Below, in pieces: positions 31,792-40,723 of a DNA stretch of 44,583 nt. The notes under the pieces are model-generated. The model made no database searches, was not told the DNA's origin, and worked only from the letters and a program-made list of their open reading frames with translations. Numbering within the stretch: the first letter of the stretch is position 1; each line of letters opens with the position of its first letter. The DNA is from Leifsonia aquatica H1aii (lineage in GTDB: Bacteria; Actinomycetota; Actinomycetes; Actinomycetales; Microbacteriaceae), in assembly GCF_000633535.1 (NCBI RefSeq), contig NZ_AYMR01000026.1:1-44583 (forward strand), given 5' to 3'. The position numbers and the translations under genes were made by a program.

Positions 31792-33034
31792 CGACCGCCT
31801 CCTGACGCTGCGCCTCGCCGGTCGAGGTGCGGTGGACCCGCGCCACCCTGCTGCCGACGCGGGTGACGATCTCGTGCTCGATCGTCCCGGCCCAGCCGGC
31901 CCACTCGGCGACGGTGGGTTCGCCGTGCCCACCCGGGCCGAACACGGTGACCTGCTCGCCGGGCGCGACCTCGTCGTCCCCGGTGTCCACGACCACCATG
32001 TCCATCGAGAACCGCCCGACGAGGGGACGGCGACGGCCGCGGATGAGCACGGCGGCCCGCTCGGACGCCGCGCGGGGCAGCCCGTCGCCGTACCCGAGCG
32101 GGAGCAGGGCGAGGTGCGTGCGCCGCTCCGCGATGTGGTCCAGGCCGTAGCCGATGCCCGTCCCCGTCTCCACCTCCCGGGACGTGACGACGTGCGTGAC
32201 GAGTGAGAGCGCCGGGCGGAGGGCGTGGGAGGTGCCCGACGGGTCGATGCCGAAGAGCCCCGCCCCGATCCGGTGCAGCCCGAACCCGTCGCCGACCCCG
32301 GTGACCGTGGCGGCCGTCGCGGCGAGGTGCGTGACCGCGGGGGCGAGACCCCGGCGGCGTGCGGTGCGCACGGCGTTCGCGAAGACCAGGCGTTCGCGGA
32401 GGTTCTGCGGATGGTCCGGCTGGTCGGCGCACGACATGTGACCCATCACCCCGACGACGTGGATGCTGCCGAGATGCTCCAGCTCCCGTGCGATCGTGCA
32501 CAGCGCCGGCCACGCCGTGATCGGGGATCCGTCCCGCGCCATGCCCACGTCGACGTGCAGGTGGACACGCGCACGGCGCCGGAGCAGCGCTGCCGACCGG
32601 GCGACCGCGTGCAACAGCGCCGGACTGGACACGGCGAGGTCGACGTCGGCGAGCACGGCGGCGCCGAAGTCGGCGTCGACCGGGTTGAGCCAGCTCAGGA
32701 TCGGAGCGCGGACCCCGGCGGCCCGCAGAGCGAGGGCCTCGTCGATGGACGTGACGCCGACGGACCGGGCTCCGGCCTCCAGGACCGCGTGCGCGATCGC
32801 CCCGTGCCCGAAGGCGTCGGCTTTGAGCACCGCCATCAGCCGGTCGCCGGTGACCGCCGCGAAGTGCTCCGTATTCGCCCGAATGGCCTCGTCGTGGACG
32901 ATCAGCTCGGATGTCCAGGCCATCAACGCGCCGGCTCGAGCTCGGCGGACGGCCGCAGTGTCGTGATCCCCATGCGTCCCAGCGTCCCGGGTTCCGGCCG
33001 CCGGATCGTCATCCGAACGGTTGACGTGCTTCAT
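31784..33034 (-). CDS. alr: Alanine racemase
   Basis: A 416-residue PLP enzyme making D-alanine. The PLP lysine is Lys71 in MAVLKADAFGHG; HLHVDVGMARDG, VMGHMSCAD, RIGAGLFGID, GYGLDHIAERRTHLALLPLGYGDGLPR (with the Tyr base) and RFSMDMVVVDTG follow. The family usually starts close to the sequence at residue 38 (MAWTSELIV), so the first 37 polar residues may be an extension or the true start may be that ATG (32923). Neither start has a good ribosome site. First gene of the alr-ddl-acyltransferase/CapA operon. Confidence 0.88.
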   Translation of the reverse strand: MKHVNRSDDDPAAGTRDAGTHGDHDTAAVRRARAGALMAWTSELIVHDEAIRANTEHFAAVTGDRLMAVLKADAFGHGAIAHAVLEAGARSVGVTSIDEALALRAAGVRAPILSWLNPVDADFGAAVLADVDLAVSSPALLHAVARSAALLRRRARVHLHVDVGMARDGSPITAWPALCTIARELEHLGSIHVVGVMGHMSCADQPDHPQNLRERLVFANAVRTARRRGLAPAVTHLAATAATVTGVGDGFGLHRIGAGLFGIDPSGTSHALRPALSLVTHVVTSREVETGTGIGYGLDHIAERRTHLALLPLGYGDGLPRAASERAAVLIRGRRRPLVGRFSMDMVVVDTGDDEVAPGEQVTVFGPGGHGEPTVAEWAGWAGTIEHEIVTRVGSRVARVHRTSTGEAQRQEAVDA

Positions 33035-33091
33035 CCGCGAGGGCGAGATTCGGATCCGCCGCCACCCGCCGACGCCGCCCGCCGCCGCCCG

Positions 33092-33150
33092 CCGAGGTTC
33101 ACGTCGTTGCGCTCATTCGGCCGGAATGAGGGCAACGACGTGAACCTCGG
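33092..33150. repeat. Hairpin repeat, family A copy 2
   Basis: Arms 33092-33118 and 33124-33150 pair over 26 of 27 positions with a 5-nt loop (GGCCG). It lies directly after the stop of the ROK gene (33153) and upstream of alr, both on the minus strand, so here it separates two codirectional operons. It would end ROK transcription before alr. Confidence 0.8.
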
Positions 33151-33152
33151 GG

Positions 33153-34361
33153 TCAGCCGGCCGAGCGGAGCAGCTCCATCGACTCCGCCGGGCTGGGGAA
33201 GGCGTCGCGGGCGACGACGGCGCCCTCGAGCACCGCGCGCAGGTGGTTCTCGGCGAGGCTGATGCCGCCCATGGCGACGGCCTCCGAGCCCAGTGTGGAG
33301 GCGATGACCGCGGGAGGCAGCGGGACGATCCCGCGCAACGTCCGCTCGAACCGGGGGAGGAAGACGTCGGCGCTCGGGGAGCTGCCGCCGCCGATCACGA
33401 GGAGCTCCGGGTCGATGGCGAGCGTGAGCGCGGCGGCGCCGGTGGCGAGGTCGTCGGCGAACTCGTCCACCGCGGCGACGGCGGCGGGGTCCCCTGCTCG
33501 TGCGGCCTCGAAGATCTCCTGCCGACTGGGGCGCGGGGTGGCGAGCACCGAGCTGCCGTACTGCTCGTTCAGCTCCTGCCAGCGCAGCTCCGGCATCTCG
33601 CCGACGATGCCCGCGGCCCCGTGGACCCCGCGGTGCACCTTCCCGCCGACGATGGAGGCACCGCTGGTCCGGGCCCCGCAGAGGATGTAGACGACGTCGG
33701 TGCGGTCGCGCGCCGCACCGATGGCCAGTTCGGCGTGCGCTCCGAGGGCGACGTCGCCCTCCACCAGCACCGCCGCGTCGAACTCGCGCCGGAACCGCTC
33801 GCGCAGGTCGAGGCCGATCCAGCCGGGCATGCCGGTGCCGCCGAAGTGGAGCACCTCGCCCGCCGTGCTGATCGCACCGGGCGACCCGATGGCGACCGCC
33901 CAGGCCGCGCTCCGATCGAGGCCGAGGCTCGCCAGCAGCTCGTCCGCCACCGCGAGCGCGGAGACGACGCGCTCCTCCGCAGGGACCTCCTCCTCGGTGG
34001 GCACGGTGAGATGACCGCACACCTGACCGGTGAGGTCCGTGACGACCGCGTAGATGTGGTTCGCGCCGATGTCGAGCGAGAGGAACCGCCCGAGCCCCGC
34101 GGCCATCCGATACGAGGCGGCCGGCCGGCCGAGCCGTCCGGCGGGGGAGCCGTCCCACGGCACGAGCCAGCCGAGCTCGACGAGATCGGTCACGATCGCG
34201 TCGACCGCCGTGCGCGACAGCCCGGAGTCCGCGGCGAGGTCGCGCATGGTCTGGGGATGGTCCATCACGGCGCGCAGGATCCCCCAGGAGTTCATCCGGC
34301 GCAGCAGGGAACGGCTTCCCACGGACCCCTCGATCGTCTGAACCACGGCCTCACGCGCCAT
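33153..34361 (-). CDS. ROK-family transcriptional repressor (NagC/XylR type)
   Basis: A 402-residue regulator. N-terminal winged HTH at about residues 18-75 (SWGILRAVMDHPQTMRDLAADSGLSRTAVDAIVTDLVELGWL), then a ROK sugar-kinase-like domain with LSLDIGANHIYAVVTDLTG, GSPGAISTAG and LVEGDVALGAHAE. The Cys cluster that binds structural zinc in NagC and Mlc is absent: after GIVGEMPEL comes RWQELNEQYGSS without cysteines. GAGGAG lies 6 bases before the ATG at 34361. Divergent from the alpha-galactoside ABC operon, which it presumably represses in the absence of its sugar. Confidence 0.88.
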   Translation of the reverse strand: MAREAVVQTIEGSVGSRSLLRRMNSWGILRAVMDHPQTMRDLAADSGLSRTAVDAIVTDLVELGWLVPWDGSPAGRLGRPAASYRMAAGLGRFLSLDIGANHIYAVVTDLTGQVCGHLTVPTEEEVPAEERVVSALAVADELLASLGLDRSAAWAVAIGSPGAISTAGEVLHFGGTGMPGWIGLDLRERFRREFDAAVLVEGDVALGAHAELAIGAARDRTDVVYILCGARTSGASIVGGKVHRGVHGAAGIVGEMPELRWQELNEQYGSSVLATPRPSRQEIFEAARAGDPAAVAAVDEFADDLATGAAALTLAIDPELLVIGGGSSPSADVFLPRFERTLRGIVPLPPAVIASTLGSEAVAMGGISLAENHLRAVLEGAVVARDAFPSPAESMELLRSAG

Positions 34362-34380
34362 GTCGCTCCTCGCTCTTGCC

Positions 34381-34408
34381 ATTATTAACGCCAAGTTGCA
34401 TAATTAAC
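34381..34408. promoter_or_regulatory. ROK operator candidate
   Basis: Two AT-rich 9-mers, ATTATTAAC (34381-34389) and ATAATTAAC (34400-34408), lie 19 bp apart in the 167-bp gap between the ROK gene and the permease gene. In this GC-rich genome they stand out and fall at promoter distance from both genes. ATTATTAAC begins 20 bp upstream of the ROK start. Confidence 0.5.
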
Positions 34409-34528
34409 TCGCTCACCCCGACTTTACCGCGGATGAGCACCCTGCGGATCGGCGAATCGCTCGCGGATCCGGCGAATTCGACCCTGCGCCGACGGCGAGC
34501 AGCTCGTCCCGGTCGCGGAGAGGTACCT

Positions 34529-35455
34529 ATGACAGCCCTCCTCCCGAGAGCCGCGACCCGCGGCCGCTCCCCGCGACTCCCGCGGCGACGGCTGCGGGAC
34601 GACCGTCGCGTCGCCTGGCTCTTCATCGCACCGGTGCTCATCGGCTTCGCGGTGTTCTACCTGTATCCGACCATCCGCGGGTTCTGGTGGTCGTTCACCG
34701 ACTACAGCCTCCTGACCGACCCCTCGTTCGTCGGCATCGACAACTACGTCGCCGTGCTGCAGGACAAGGAGTTCTGGAACTCCATGGGCGTCACGCTCTC
34801 CTACGTGATCGTCAACGTCACCACGCAGACGGCGCTCGCGCTCCTCCTCGCGGCGCTGATGCACCGGCTGACCCGCTCGGTCATGCTGCGCACCACCCTG
34901 CTCCTGCCCTGGCTCGTCCCGAACGTGACGGTGGGCCTGGTCTGGCTGTGGCTGCTCGACACGAACCTCGGCTTCGTGAACCACCTCATCACGTCGATGG
35001 GGCTGCCGGCCGTCGGATTCTTCACCAACCCGGCCCTCGCCATCCCCACCATCTCGATCGTGAACACCTGGGCGTTCACGGGCTACACCGCCCTCTTCTA
35101 CGCGGGGATGCTGCAGATCCCGGGAGACCTCTACGAGAGCGCGTCGCTCGACGGGGCGGGGGAGTGGCGGCTGTTCACCCGCATCACCCTCCCGCTGCTG
35201 CGGCCGGTGATGGCCCTGGTGCTCGTGGTCTCGCTGATCGGGTCGTTCCAGATCTTCGACACGGTGGCGGTGACGACCAAGGGCGGACCGGTCAACGCCA
35301 CGAGGGTCATCTACTACTACATCTACCAACAGGCGTTCACGTTCTTCCACATGGGCTACGCGGCGACGATGGCCATCGTCCTCGTGGTCATCCTCGGCGT
35401 GCTGACGGCCGTGCAGCTCCGCCTCCTCCGCGCCTCCGAATCCCAGCTCGCCTAG
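34529..35455 (+). CDS. ABC sugar permease, MalF type
   Basis: A 308-residue permease with six helices. After a basic N-terminus comes VAWLFIAPVLIGFAVFYLYPTIRGFWWSFTDYSLL; the EAA loop is DLYESASLDGAGEWRLFTRITLPLLRPV. GGAGAGG lies just before the ATG at 34529; the frame is open further upstream only through the operator region. Part of the alpha-galactoside importer with the next two genes. Confidence 0.92.
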   Translation: MTALLPRAATRGRSPRLPRRRLRDDRRVAWLFIAPVLIGFAVFYLYPTIRGFWWSFTDYSLLTDPSFVGIDNYVAVLQDKEFWNSMGVTLSYVIVNVTTQTALALLLAALMHRLTRSVMLRTTLLLPWLVPNVTVGLVWLWLLDTNLGFVNHLITSMGLPAVGFFTNPALAIPTISIVNTWAFTGYTALFYAGMLQIPGDLYESASLDGAGEWRLFTRITLPLLRPVMALVLVVSLIGSFQIFDTVAVTTKGGPVNATRVIYYYIYQQAFTFFHMGYAATMAIVLVVILGVLTAVQLRLLRASESQLA

Positions 35456-35464
35456 GACACCGCC

Positions 35465-36424
35465 ATGACGACAACGCAGCCGACCGTGCCGACCCTCGAC
35501 GCCGCCGCACGGCCTCCCGCCCCGCCGCTCGCCGCCCGCCGCGAACGGCGCCCCTTCTCGATCGGACGCACGCTGGGCTGGATCGTCCTGATCGTCTCGT
35601 TGATCCTGACGCTCTTCCCCTTCTACTGGATGCTGAAGACCGCCCTCACGCCCGCCGCGGACGTGATCAGGGACTCCGGCTCGTTCTTCCCCGGCAGCCC
35701 GACGCTGATCAACTTCGCCCGGGTGCTCGGCTTCCTGAGTCCCGCCGAGGACCAGGCGGCGGGAGGCTCGGGCGCCTCGATCAACTTCCTGCTGTACCTG
35801 TGGAACTCGATCGTGTACTGCGCCCTGATCGGGTTCTTCCAGACGCTGTTCTGCTCCATGGCCGGCTATGCCTTCGCCCGCCTGCGCTTCCCCGGCCGCA
35901 ACGCACTGTTCGCCATCCTGATCGCCGCCCTGATGGTTCCCGGCATCTTCACGCTGCTGCCGAACTTCGTCCTGGTGCGCGACCTGGGCCTGCTCAACAC
36001 GATCTGGGGCATGGTCGCCCCCAGCCTGCTGATGACGCCGTTCGCCCTGTTCTTCCTGCGGCAGTTCTTCCTCAACATCCCCACGGACGTCGAGGAGGCC
36101 GCCATGCTCGACGGCGCAGGCAAGGCGCGCGTGTTCTGGCGCATCGCCCTGCCGATGAGCCGGGGTCCGCTCATCACGATCGGTCTGATCACCGTGGTCT
36201 GGGCGTGGAAGGACTACCTCTGGCCACTCCTGATCGGCCGCGACGAAGGGGTGCGCACCATGACCGTCGCCCTCGGCGTCTACCTCCAGCAGTCGCCGAA
36301 CACCCAGCCCGACTGGACCGGTCTGATGGCCGGTTCGACCCTCTCGGTCGTCCCGGTGCTCGTACTGCTCATCTTCCTGGGCCGCCGGATCGTCGAATCC
36401 CTCAACTTCACCGGCATCAAGTGA
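35465..36424 (+). CDS. ABC sugar permease, MalG type
   Basis: A 319-residue permease with six helices and a Pro/Ala-rich cytoplasmic start. LFPFYWMLKTALTPAADV after helix 1, GYAFARLRFPGRN, MVPGIFTLLPNFVLVRDLGLLN and EAA loop DVEEAAMLDGAGKARVFWRIALPMSRGP. Ends NFTGIK, typical of MalG homologues. An unusual Gly/Ser stretch (about residues 85-105) extends the periplasmic loop. Follows the first permease by 9 bp. Confidence 0.92.
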   Translation: MTTTQPTVPTLDAAARPPAPPLAARRERRPFSIGRTLGWIVLIVSLILTLFPFYWMLKTALTPAADVIRDSGSFFPGSPTLINFARVLGFLSPAEDQAAGGSGASINFLLYLWNSIVYCALIGFFQTLFCSMAGYAFARLRFPGRNALFAILIAALMVPGIFTLLPNFVLVRDLGLLNTIWGMVAPSLLMTPFALFFLRQFFLNIPTDVEEAAMLDGAGKARVFWRIALPMSRGPLITIGLITVVWAWKDYLWPLLIGRDEGVRTMTVALGVYLQQSPNTQPDWTGLMAGSTLSVVPVLVLLIFLGRRIVESLNFTGIK

Positions 36425-36480
36425 CCAGGAACCACCCTGGACCTCCCCCATCGCACCATCCAACACAGAGAGAGAAATCA

Positions 36481-37821
36481 ATGACAAAGGTACGTCGCGT
36501 CGCCGCCATCGCCGCCGCCGCCGCACTCCTGGTCGGCGTCTCGGCCTGCTCCTCCTCGGGCTCGGGATCCGACGAGAAGGTGACCCTGAACTACTGGATG
36601 TGGGACGACACCCAGGTGCCCGCCTACCAGCAGTGCGCCACCGACTTCGAGAAGGCCAACCCGAACATCACGATCAAGATCAGCCAGAGCGCGTGGGGCC
36701 AGTACTGGACCAACCTCTCCACGCAGATCGCCGCGGGCAGCGCGCCCGACGTCTGGGTCGACCAGGTGTCGTACTACCCCCAGTTCGTGCAGGACAAGCA
36801 GATCGTAGACATCGAGCCCTACGTCAAGAAGGACAAGATCGACCTCTCGCAGTACGTGGACGGCCTCGCCGACCTGTGGAAGGTCGACGATGCGCGCTAC
36901 GGCCTACCGAAGGACTGGGACACGATGGGCCTGGTCTACAACAAGGCCGATCTCGCCGCGGCGGGCGTCGACGAGAAGTCGCTCTCCGACCTCACCTGGA
37001 ACGCGAAGGACGGCGGGACCTTCGAGCAGCTGATCGCGAAGCTGACGGTCGACAAGAACGGCCACAACGGACTCGACCCCGCGTTCGACAAGAACAACGT
37101 GAAGACCTTCGGCTTCCTCCCCGAGTGGGCGGACGGCTCGCAGGGGCAGAACGGCTGGGGCAACCTGGCGGTCTCCAACGGCTGGTACTACTCCGACAAG
37201 AACCCGTTCGGGACGACCTTCAACTACGACCAGTCGAAGCTGACCGACACCGTGCAGTGGCTCGCCGACCTGTCGAAGAAGGGCTATGCGCCCAAGCTCG
37301 ACGTGCAGTCCACCCTCGCCCGGTCCGAGGTGCTCGACAACGGCGGCGGCGCGCTGACGACCCTCGGCTCGTTCAACCTGGCCTCCTACACGGGCAAGAC
37401 CGACCAGTTCGGCTTCGCCCCGCTGCCGATCGGCCCGGAGGGGCGCAAGACCGCGATCAACGGCCTGTCCGACGCGATCTACGCCGGCTCCAAGCACAAG
37501 GACCAGGCGTGGGAGTGGGTCAAGTACCTCGCCTCCGCCGACTGCCAGAACACCGTCGCCGCGACCGGCGTCGTCTTCCCCGCGATCAAGGAGGCCTCGG
37601 AGAAGTCGGCCCAGGTACGCGAGGGCGAGGGCCTGAACGCCCAGGTGTTCCTGGACGAGCAGCAGGCGAAGGACGGCACGTTCATCCTCCCGATCAGCTA
37701 CCACGGCACCGAGATCAGCCAGATCGTGCAGGACGCCATCCAGAGCGTCGCGCTCGGTCAGAAGGACGCGAAGGCGTCGCTGACCGAGGCGAACAAGCAG
37801 GTCAACGCCCTCTTCAAGTAG
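36481..37821 (+). CDS. ABC sugar transporter, solute-binding lipoprotein
   Basis: A 446-residue solute-binding protein. Signal peptide with lipobox VSAC, lipidated Cys23. Core: VTLNYWMWDDTQVPAYQQCATDFEKANPNI, QIAAGSAPDVWVDQ, YGLPKDWDTMGLVYNKADLAAAG, and a C-terminal SQIVQDAIQSVALGQKDAKASLTEANKQVNALF helix pair typical of the family. An AGAGAG ribosome site precedes the ATG. Its position before the GH36 gene suggests melibiose, raffinose or a related alpha-galactoside as ligand. Confidence 0.9.
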   Translation: MTKVRRVAAIAAAAALLVGVSACSSSGSGSDEKVTLNYWMWDDTQVPAYQQCATDFEKANPNITIKISQSAWGQYWTNLSTQIAAGSAPDVWVDQVSYYPQFVQDKQIVDIEPYVKKDKIDLSQYVDGLADLWKVDDARYGLPKDWDTMGLVYNKADLAAAGVDEKSLSDLTWNAKDGGTFEQLIAKLTVDKNGHNGLDPAFDKNNVKTFGFLPEWADGSQGQNGWGNLAVSNGWYYSDKNPFGTTFNYDQSKLTDTVQWLADLSKKGYAPKLDVQSTLARSEVLDNGGGALTTLGSFNLASYTGKTDQFGFAPLPIGPEGRKTAINGLSDAIYAGSKHKDQAWEWVKYLASADCQNTVAATGVVFPAIKEASEKSAQVREGEGLNAQVFLDEQQAKDGTFILPISYHGTEISQIVQDAIQSVALGQKDAKASLTEANKQVNALFK

Positions 37822-37880
37822 TGACGATCCGCGCGGGGGCGGCGACCCGCCGCCCCCGCGCACCACACAGAAAGCCCACC

Positions 37881-39383
37881 ATGCTGCACACCTTCGACTT
37901 CGGATCCGTGCGGATCCCCGCCAACGTCACCGGATCGCCGACCGCGGTGCCGGGAGGCCACCTGGTTCCCGCCGGGCCCGTCGCCCTCCTGCACCCCTTC
38001 GGCGACACCGAGTTCTACCGCCACGGCTGGAACTCGTGGAGCCCGTCCGGCTGGGCGCGCACCGACGGCGAGACCATCGGCATCAAGGACAGCCCGCGGC
38101 GCCTGCTCACCGCCGACGATGCGGCGAACGAGACGCCGCAGCTCCACTCGGGAAGCGCGGTCGGTGCGGTCGTCGGCGACACCGGCGACGTGCTGCTGCT
38201 CGGTGGCCTCGGACTCGGGACCCCGCGGGTCGGGGCCGACGGCAACGTGCTCTGGGGTCGTGCCGAGGAGAGTTCGGCGGAGTGGTTCGTCGGATACGGA
38301 CCCGAGATCGAGGTGTTCGCCGCCTACGCCGACCTCGTGGCGGAGCGGCTCGGGAGGCGCTCGCTGCGGGCCGGGGCCGTGTGGAGCAGCTGGTACTCCT
38401 TCTTCGAGGACATCGACGAGGACCTCATCCGGCGCACGGTCACCGATCTCGCCGGCTACCCATTCGACGTCTTCCAGCTCGACGACGGCTGGGAGCCCAT
38501 CGTCGGCGACTGGACCGCGAACGCGAAGTTCCCGTCGGGCATGGCGGCGACGGCAGGGACGATCGCCGACGCCGGGTTCCGCCCCGGTCTCTGGCTCGCG
38601 CCGCTGATCGCCCTGCCCGACTCCGACATCGCCCGCACCCGTCCCGATCTGCTGGTGCAGGATGACGACGGCCGCCCGCTGGTCAGCGGGTACAACTGGG
38701 ACTCCCACTACTACTCCCTCGATACGACGCAGGCCGAGGTGAAGGACCACCTGCGCGAGGTGTTCGAACGCGTCACCGGCTGGGGATTCCGCTACCTGAA
38801 GCTCGACTTCATGTACGCGGGTGCCATCGCCGGCACCCGCAGCACCGCAGTCCACCGCGAGACCGCGTACCGGGAGGCCGTGCAGCACATCCGCTCGGTC
38901 GTCGGGGACGACGTCTACCTGCTCGGCTGCGGAGTGCCGATGATCCCCTCGGTCGGGGTGTTCGACGGGGCCCGGGTCGGACCGGACGTCGGCGCGTTCT
39001 GGGACAACGCGGAGCGGGTGGGCGACCCGTCCGGCGTCGGAGCACGCAATTCGATCGTCTCCTCCATCAACCGCGCCTGGATGAAGCGCCTCTACGAGGT
39101 CGACCCTGACGCCGTCTACTTCCGCAGCGTGCGCAGCCTGCTCTCCGACGGCGAGCGTCGGGCGTTGCGCGACACGGCCGCCGTGCTCGAGTTCCGCTCC
39201 ACCTCCGACCCGCTCGAATGGCTCACGGCGCCGGAGCGCCAGGAACTGCGGGACTACATGCAGGAGACCGCGCCCATCGAGCAGACCGGTCGCTATGCCT
39301 TCCGGGTCAGCGGACGGGAGGTCGATCTCACGTCGATCGTGACGGGGGAGACCGCCGCGGAGGCGGCCTCGCTCGTCGGCTGA
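37881..39383 (+). CDS. Alpha-galactosidase, GH36
   Basis: A 500-residue clan GH-D glycosidase that releases terminal alpha-galactose. Seen: HGWNSWSPSGW (48-58), AVWSSWYSFFEDI (166-178), FQLDDGWEP (198-206), YLKLDFMYAG (305-314) with nucleophile Asp309, GCGVPMIPSVG and GARVGPDVG (363-371) with acid/base Asp369. Without a signal peptide it acts on imported sugar in the cytoplasm. It is shorter than classical GH36 enzymes (about 720), lacking most of the N-terminal beta domain. Last gene of the ROK-controlled operon; ends 48 bp before a family A hairpin. Confidence 0.9.
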   Translation: MLHTFDFGSVRIPANVTGSPTAVPGGHLVPAGPVALLHPFGDTEFYRHGWNSWSPSGWARTDGETIGIKDSPRRLLTADDAANETPQLHSGSAVGAVVGDTGDVLLLGGLGLGTPRVGADGNVLWGRAEESSAEWFVGYGPEIEVFAAYADLVAERLGRRSLRAGAVWSSWYSFFEDIDEDLIRRTVTDLAGYPFDVFQLDDGWEPIVGDWTANAKFPSGMAATAGTIADAGFRPGLWLAPLIALPDSDIARTRPDLLVQDDDGRPLVSGYNWDSHYYSLDTTQAEVKDHLREVFERVTGWGFRYLKLDFMYAGAIAGTRSTAVHRETAYREAVQHIRSVVGDDVYLLGCGVPMIPSVGVFDGARVGPDVGAFWDNAERVGDPSGVGARNSIVSSINRAWMKRLYEVDPDAVYFRSVRSLLSDGERRALRDTAAVLEFRSTSDPLEWLTAPERQELRDYMQETAPIEQTGRYAFRVSGREVDLTSIVTGETAAEAASLVG

Positions 39384-39431
39384 CGCCCCTGCCCCTCCGC
39401 TCCCGCCGCCGACGTCTGCCGCCGGCCCCTG

Positions 39432-39490
39432 CCGACGTTCACGTCGTTGCGCTCATTCCGCTCGAATGAGAGCAACGACGTGAACCTCGG
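39432..39490. repeat. Hairpin repeat, family A copy 3
   Basis: Arms 39432-39458 and 39464-39490 pair over 25 of 27 positions with a 5-nt loop (CGCTC), between the convergent GH36 and corA genes. The variable position near the loop end of the arm is the same one that varies in copies 1 and 2. Confidence 0.8.
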
Positions 39491-39520
39491 AAGGGCGAGC
39501 GGGCGGAGGGCCGGCGGTGC

Positions 39521-40639
39521 CTACATCCACCGGCTCCGCTTGAAGATCCAGTAGAGCAGAGCGGCGAACGCGACCATCCCGACCACCGCCAGCGGGTAGC
39601 CGAACGCCCAGTGGAGTTCCGGCATGTTGTCGAAGTTCATCCCGTACACCGCGGCGATCAAGGTGGGGGCGAACAGGATCGCCGCCCATCCCGAGATCTT
39701 CTTCATGTCCTCGTTCTGCCGCTGGGCCACGAGGGTCGAGTTCACCTCGAGGATCTGGGAGAGCGCCGCCCGGTACTCGGCGACCCGGGTGTTCACGCGC
39801 GTGAGGTGATCGGAGACGTCGCGCAGATACGCCTGCAGCGCCTCGGGGATGTCGTAGGCGCCGAAACCCCTGGTCAGTGCGTCGAGCACTTCGGCCAGGG
39901 CGGAGGTGGCGTGCTGCAGGTCGATGACCTCCTGACTGAGGCGGTAGATGCGCTCGGCCGCGGCGGCGTCGCCGCTGAACACCTGGCGTTCGATCTGCTC
40001 CTTGTCGACGGCGATCCCGGTGAGCACCGGCACGTAGCCGTCCACGATGGCGTCGAGGAGCCGGTAGACGACGGCCTCGGGGCCGAGGCGCAGGAGCCGC
40101 TCGTCCGCCAGGAGGGTGCGCTCCGGGCGGTCGGACCGCAGGATCTCGTCCTCGTCGAAGTCCGCGCCGTCGGTGCCGTCGAGCCAGCGCCCGTCCTGGC
40201 AGAGGACGGCCACCGCGCCGGGGCGGACGAGCAGATGGAACTCGGCGAAGTCGACCTCCTCCGTCGCATCGAGGTAGCGGGCCGACCGCACCACGAGGAA
40301 GAGCACTTCGCCGTAGCGGTCGAGCTTCGGCCGCTGGTGCGCGTGGATCAGATCCTCCACGAGCAGGGGATGCAGGCCCCAGGCGGCCTCCAGGTCGTGG
40401 ATGTCGGCCGGTGTCGGCGTCGGGTACAGGAACATGGCCATGCGATCAGGAGCGGCCTCGGCGAAGCGCAGCCCGTCGGCCACCGTGGCGTCGACGGGAG
40501 CGTTCTCGGCGCGGCCGTCGCTCACGTATCGGGTGAGGTGCGGTGTCGGCGTCGGTCGTGGGGCCGCCTCGGTCGCCGACGGCCGGCGGAGGATGCCCAT
40601 CCGGCGCGGGGGAGTCGCGTCTCGGCGTCGCTCGCTCAC
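39521..40639 (-). CDS. corA: CorA-family magnesium/cobalt transporter
   Basis: A 372-residue pentameric metal channel. A soluble N-terminal domain and long stalk helix (residues about 200-305) lead to two C-terminal membrane helices: ISGWAAILFAPTLIAAVYGMNF, ending in the YGMNF selectivity motif, then NMPELHWAFGYPLAVVGMVAFAALLYWIFKRSRWM with the basic tail. The periplasmic loop is MPEL. It starts with GTG at 40639, which has AAGGAGG 7 bases upstream. A monocistronic gene. Confidence 0.93.
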   Translation of the reverse strand: MSERRRDATPPRRMGILRRPSATEAAPRPTPTPHLTRYVSDGRAENAPVDATVADGLRFAEAAPDRMAMFLYPTPTPADIHDLEAAWGLHPLLVEDLIHAHQRPKLDRYGEVLFLVVRSARYLDATEEVDFAEFHLLVRPGAVAVLCQDGRWLDGTDGADFDEDEILRSDRPERTLLADERLLRLGPEAVVYRLLDAIVDGYVPVLTGIAVDKEQIERQVFSGDAAAAERIYRLSQEVIDLQHATSALAEVLDALTRGFGAYDIPEALQAYLRDVSDHLTRVNTRVAEYRAALSQILEVNSTLVAQRQNEDMKKISGWAAILFAPTLIAAVYGMNFDNMPELHWAFGYPLAVVGMVAFAALLYWIFKRSRWM

Positions 40640-40723
40640 TCGGTCCTCCTTCGACGGCAGTGGATGCTTCTGTCAGCGTACGGGGCGGTGGCCGCCAGGC
40701 GGAGTTGCGCGGCATTCGTCAGG

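Noticed and set aside
30634-33034. Vancomycin-resistance cluster (vanH-A-X or vanT type)
   Set aside because: No lactate dehydrogenase, VanX/VanY peptidase or VanRS pair is present; the racemase has no membrane domain.
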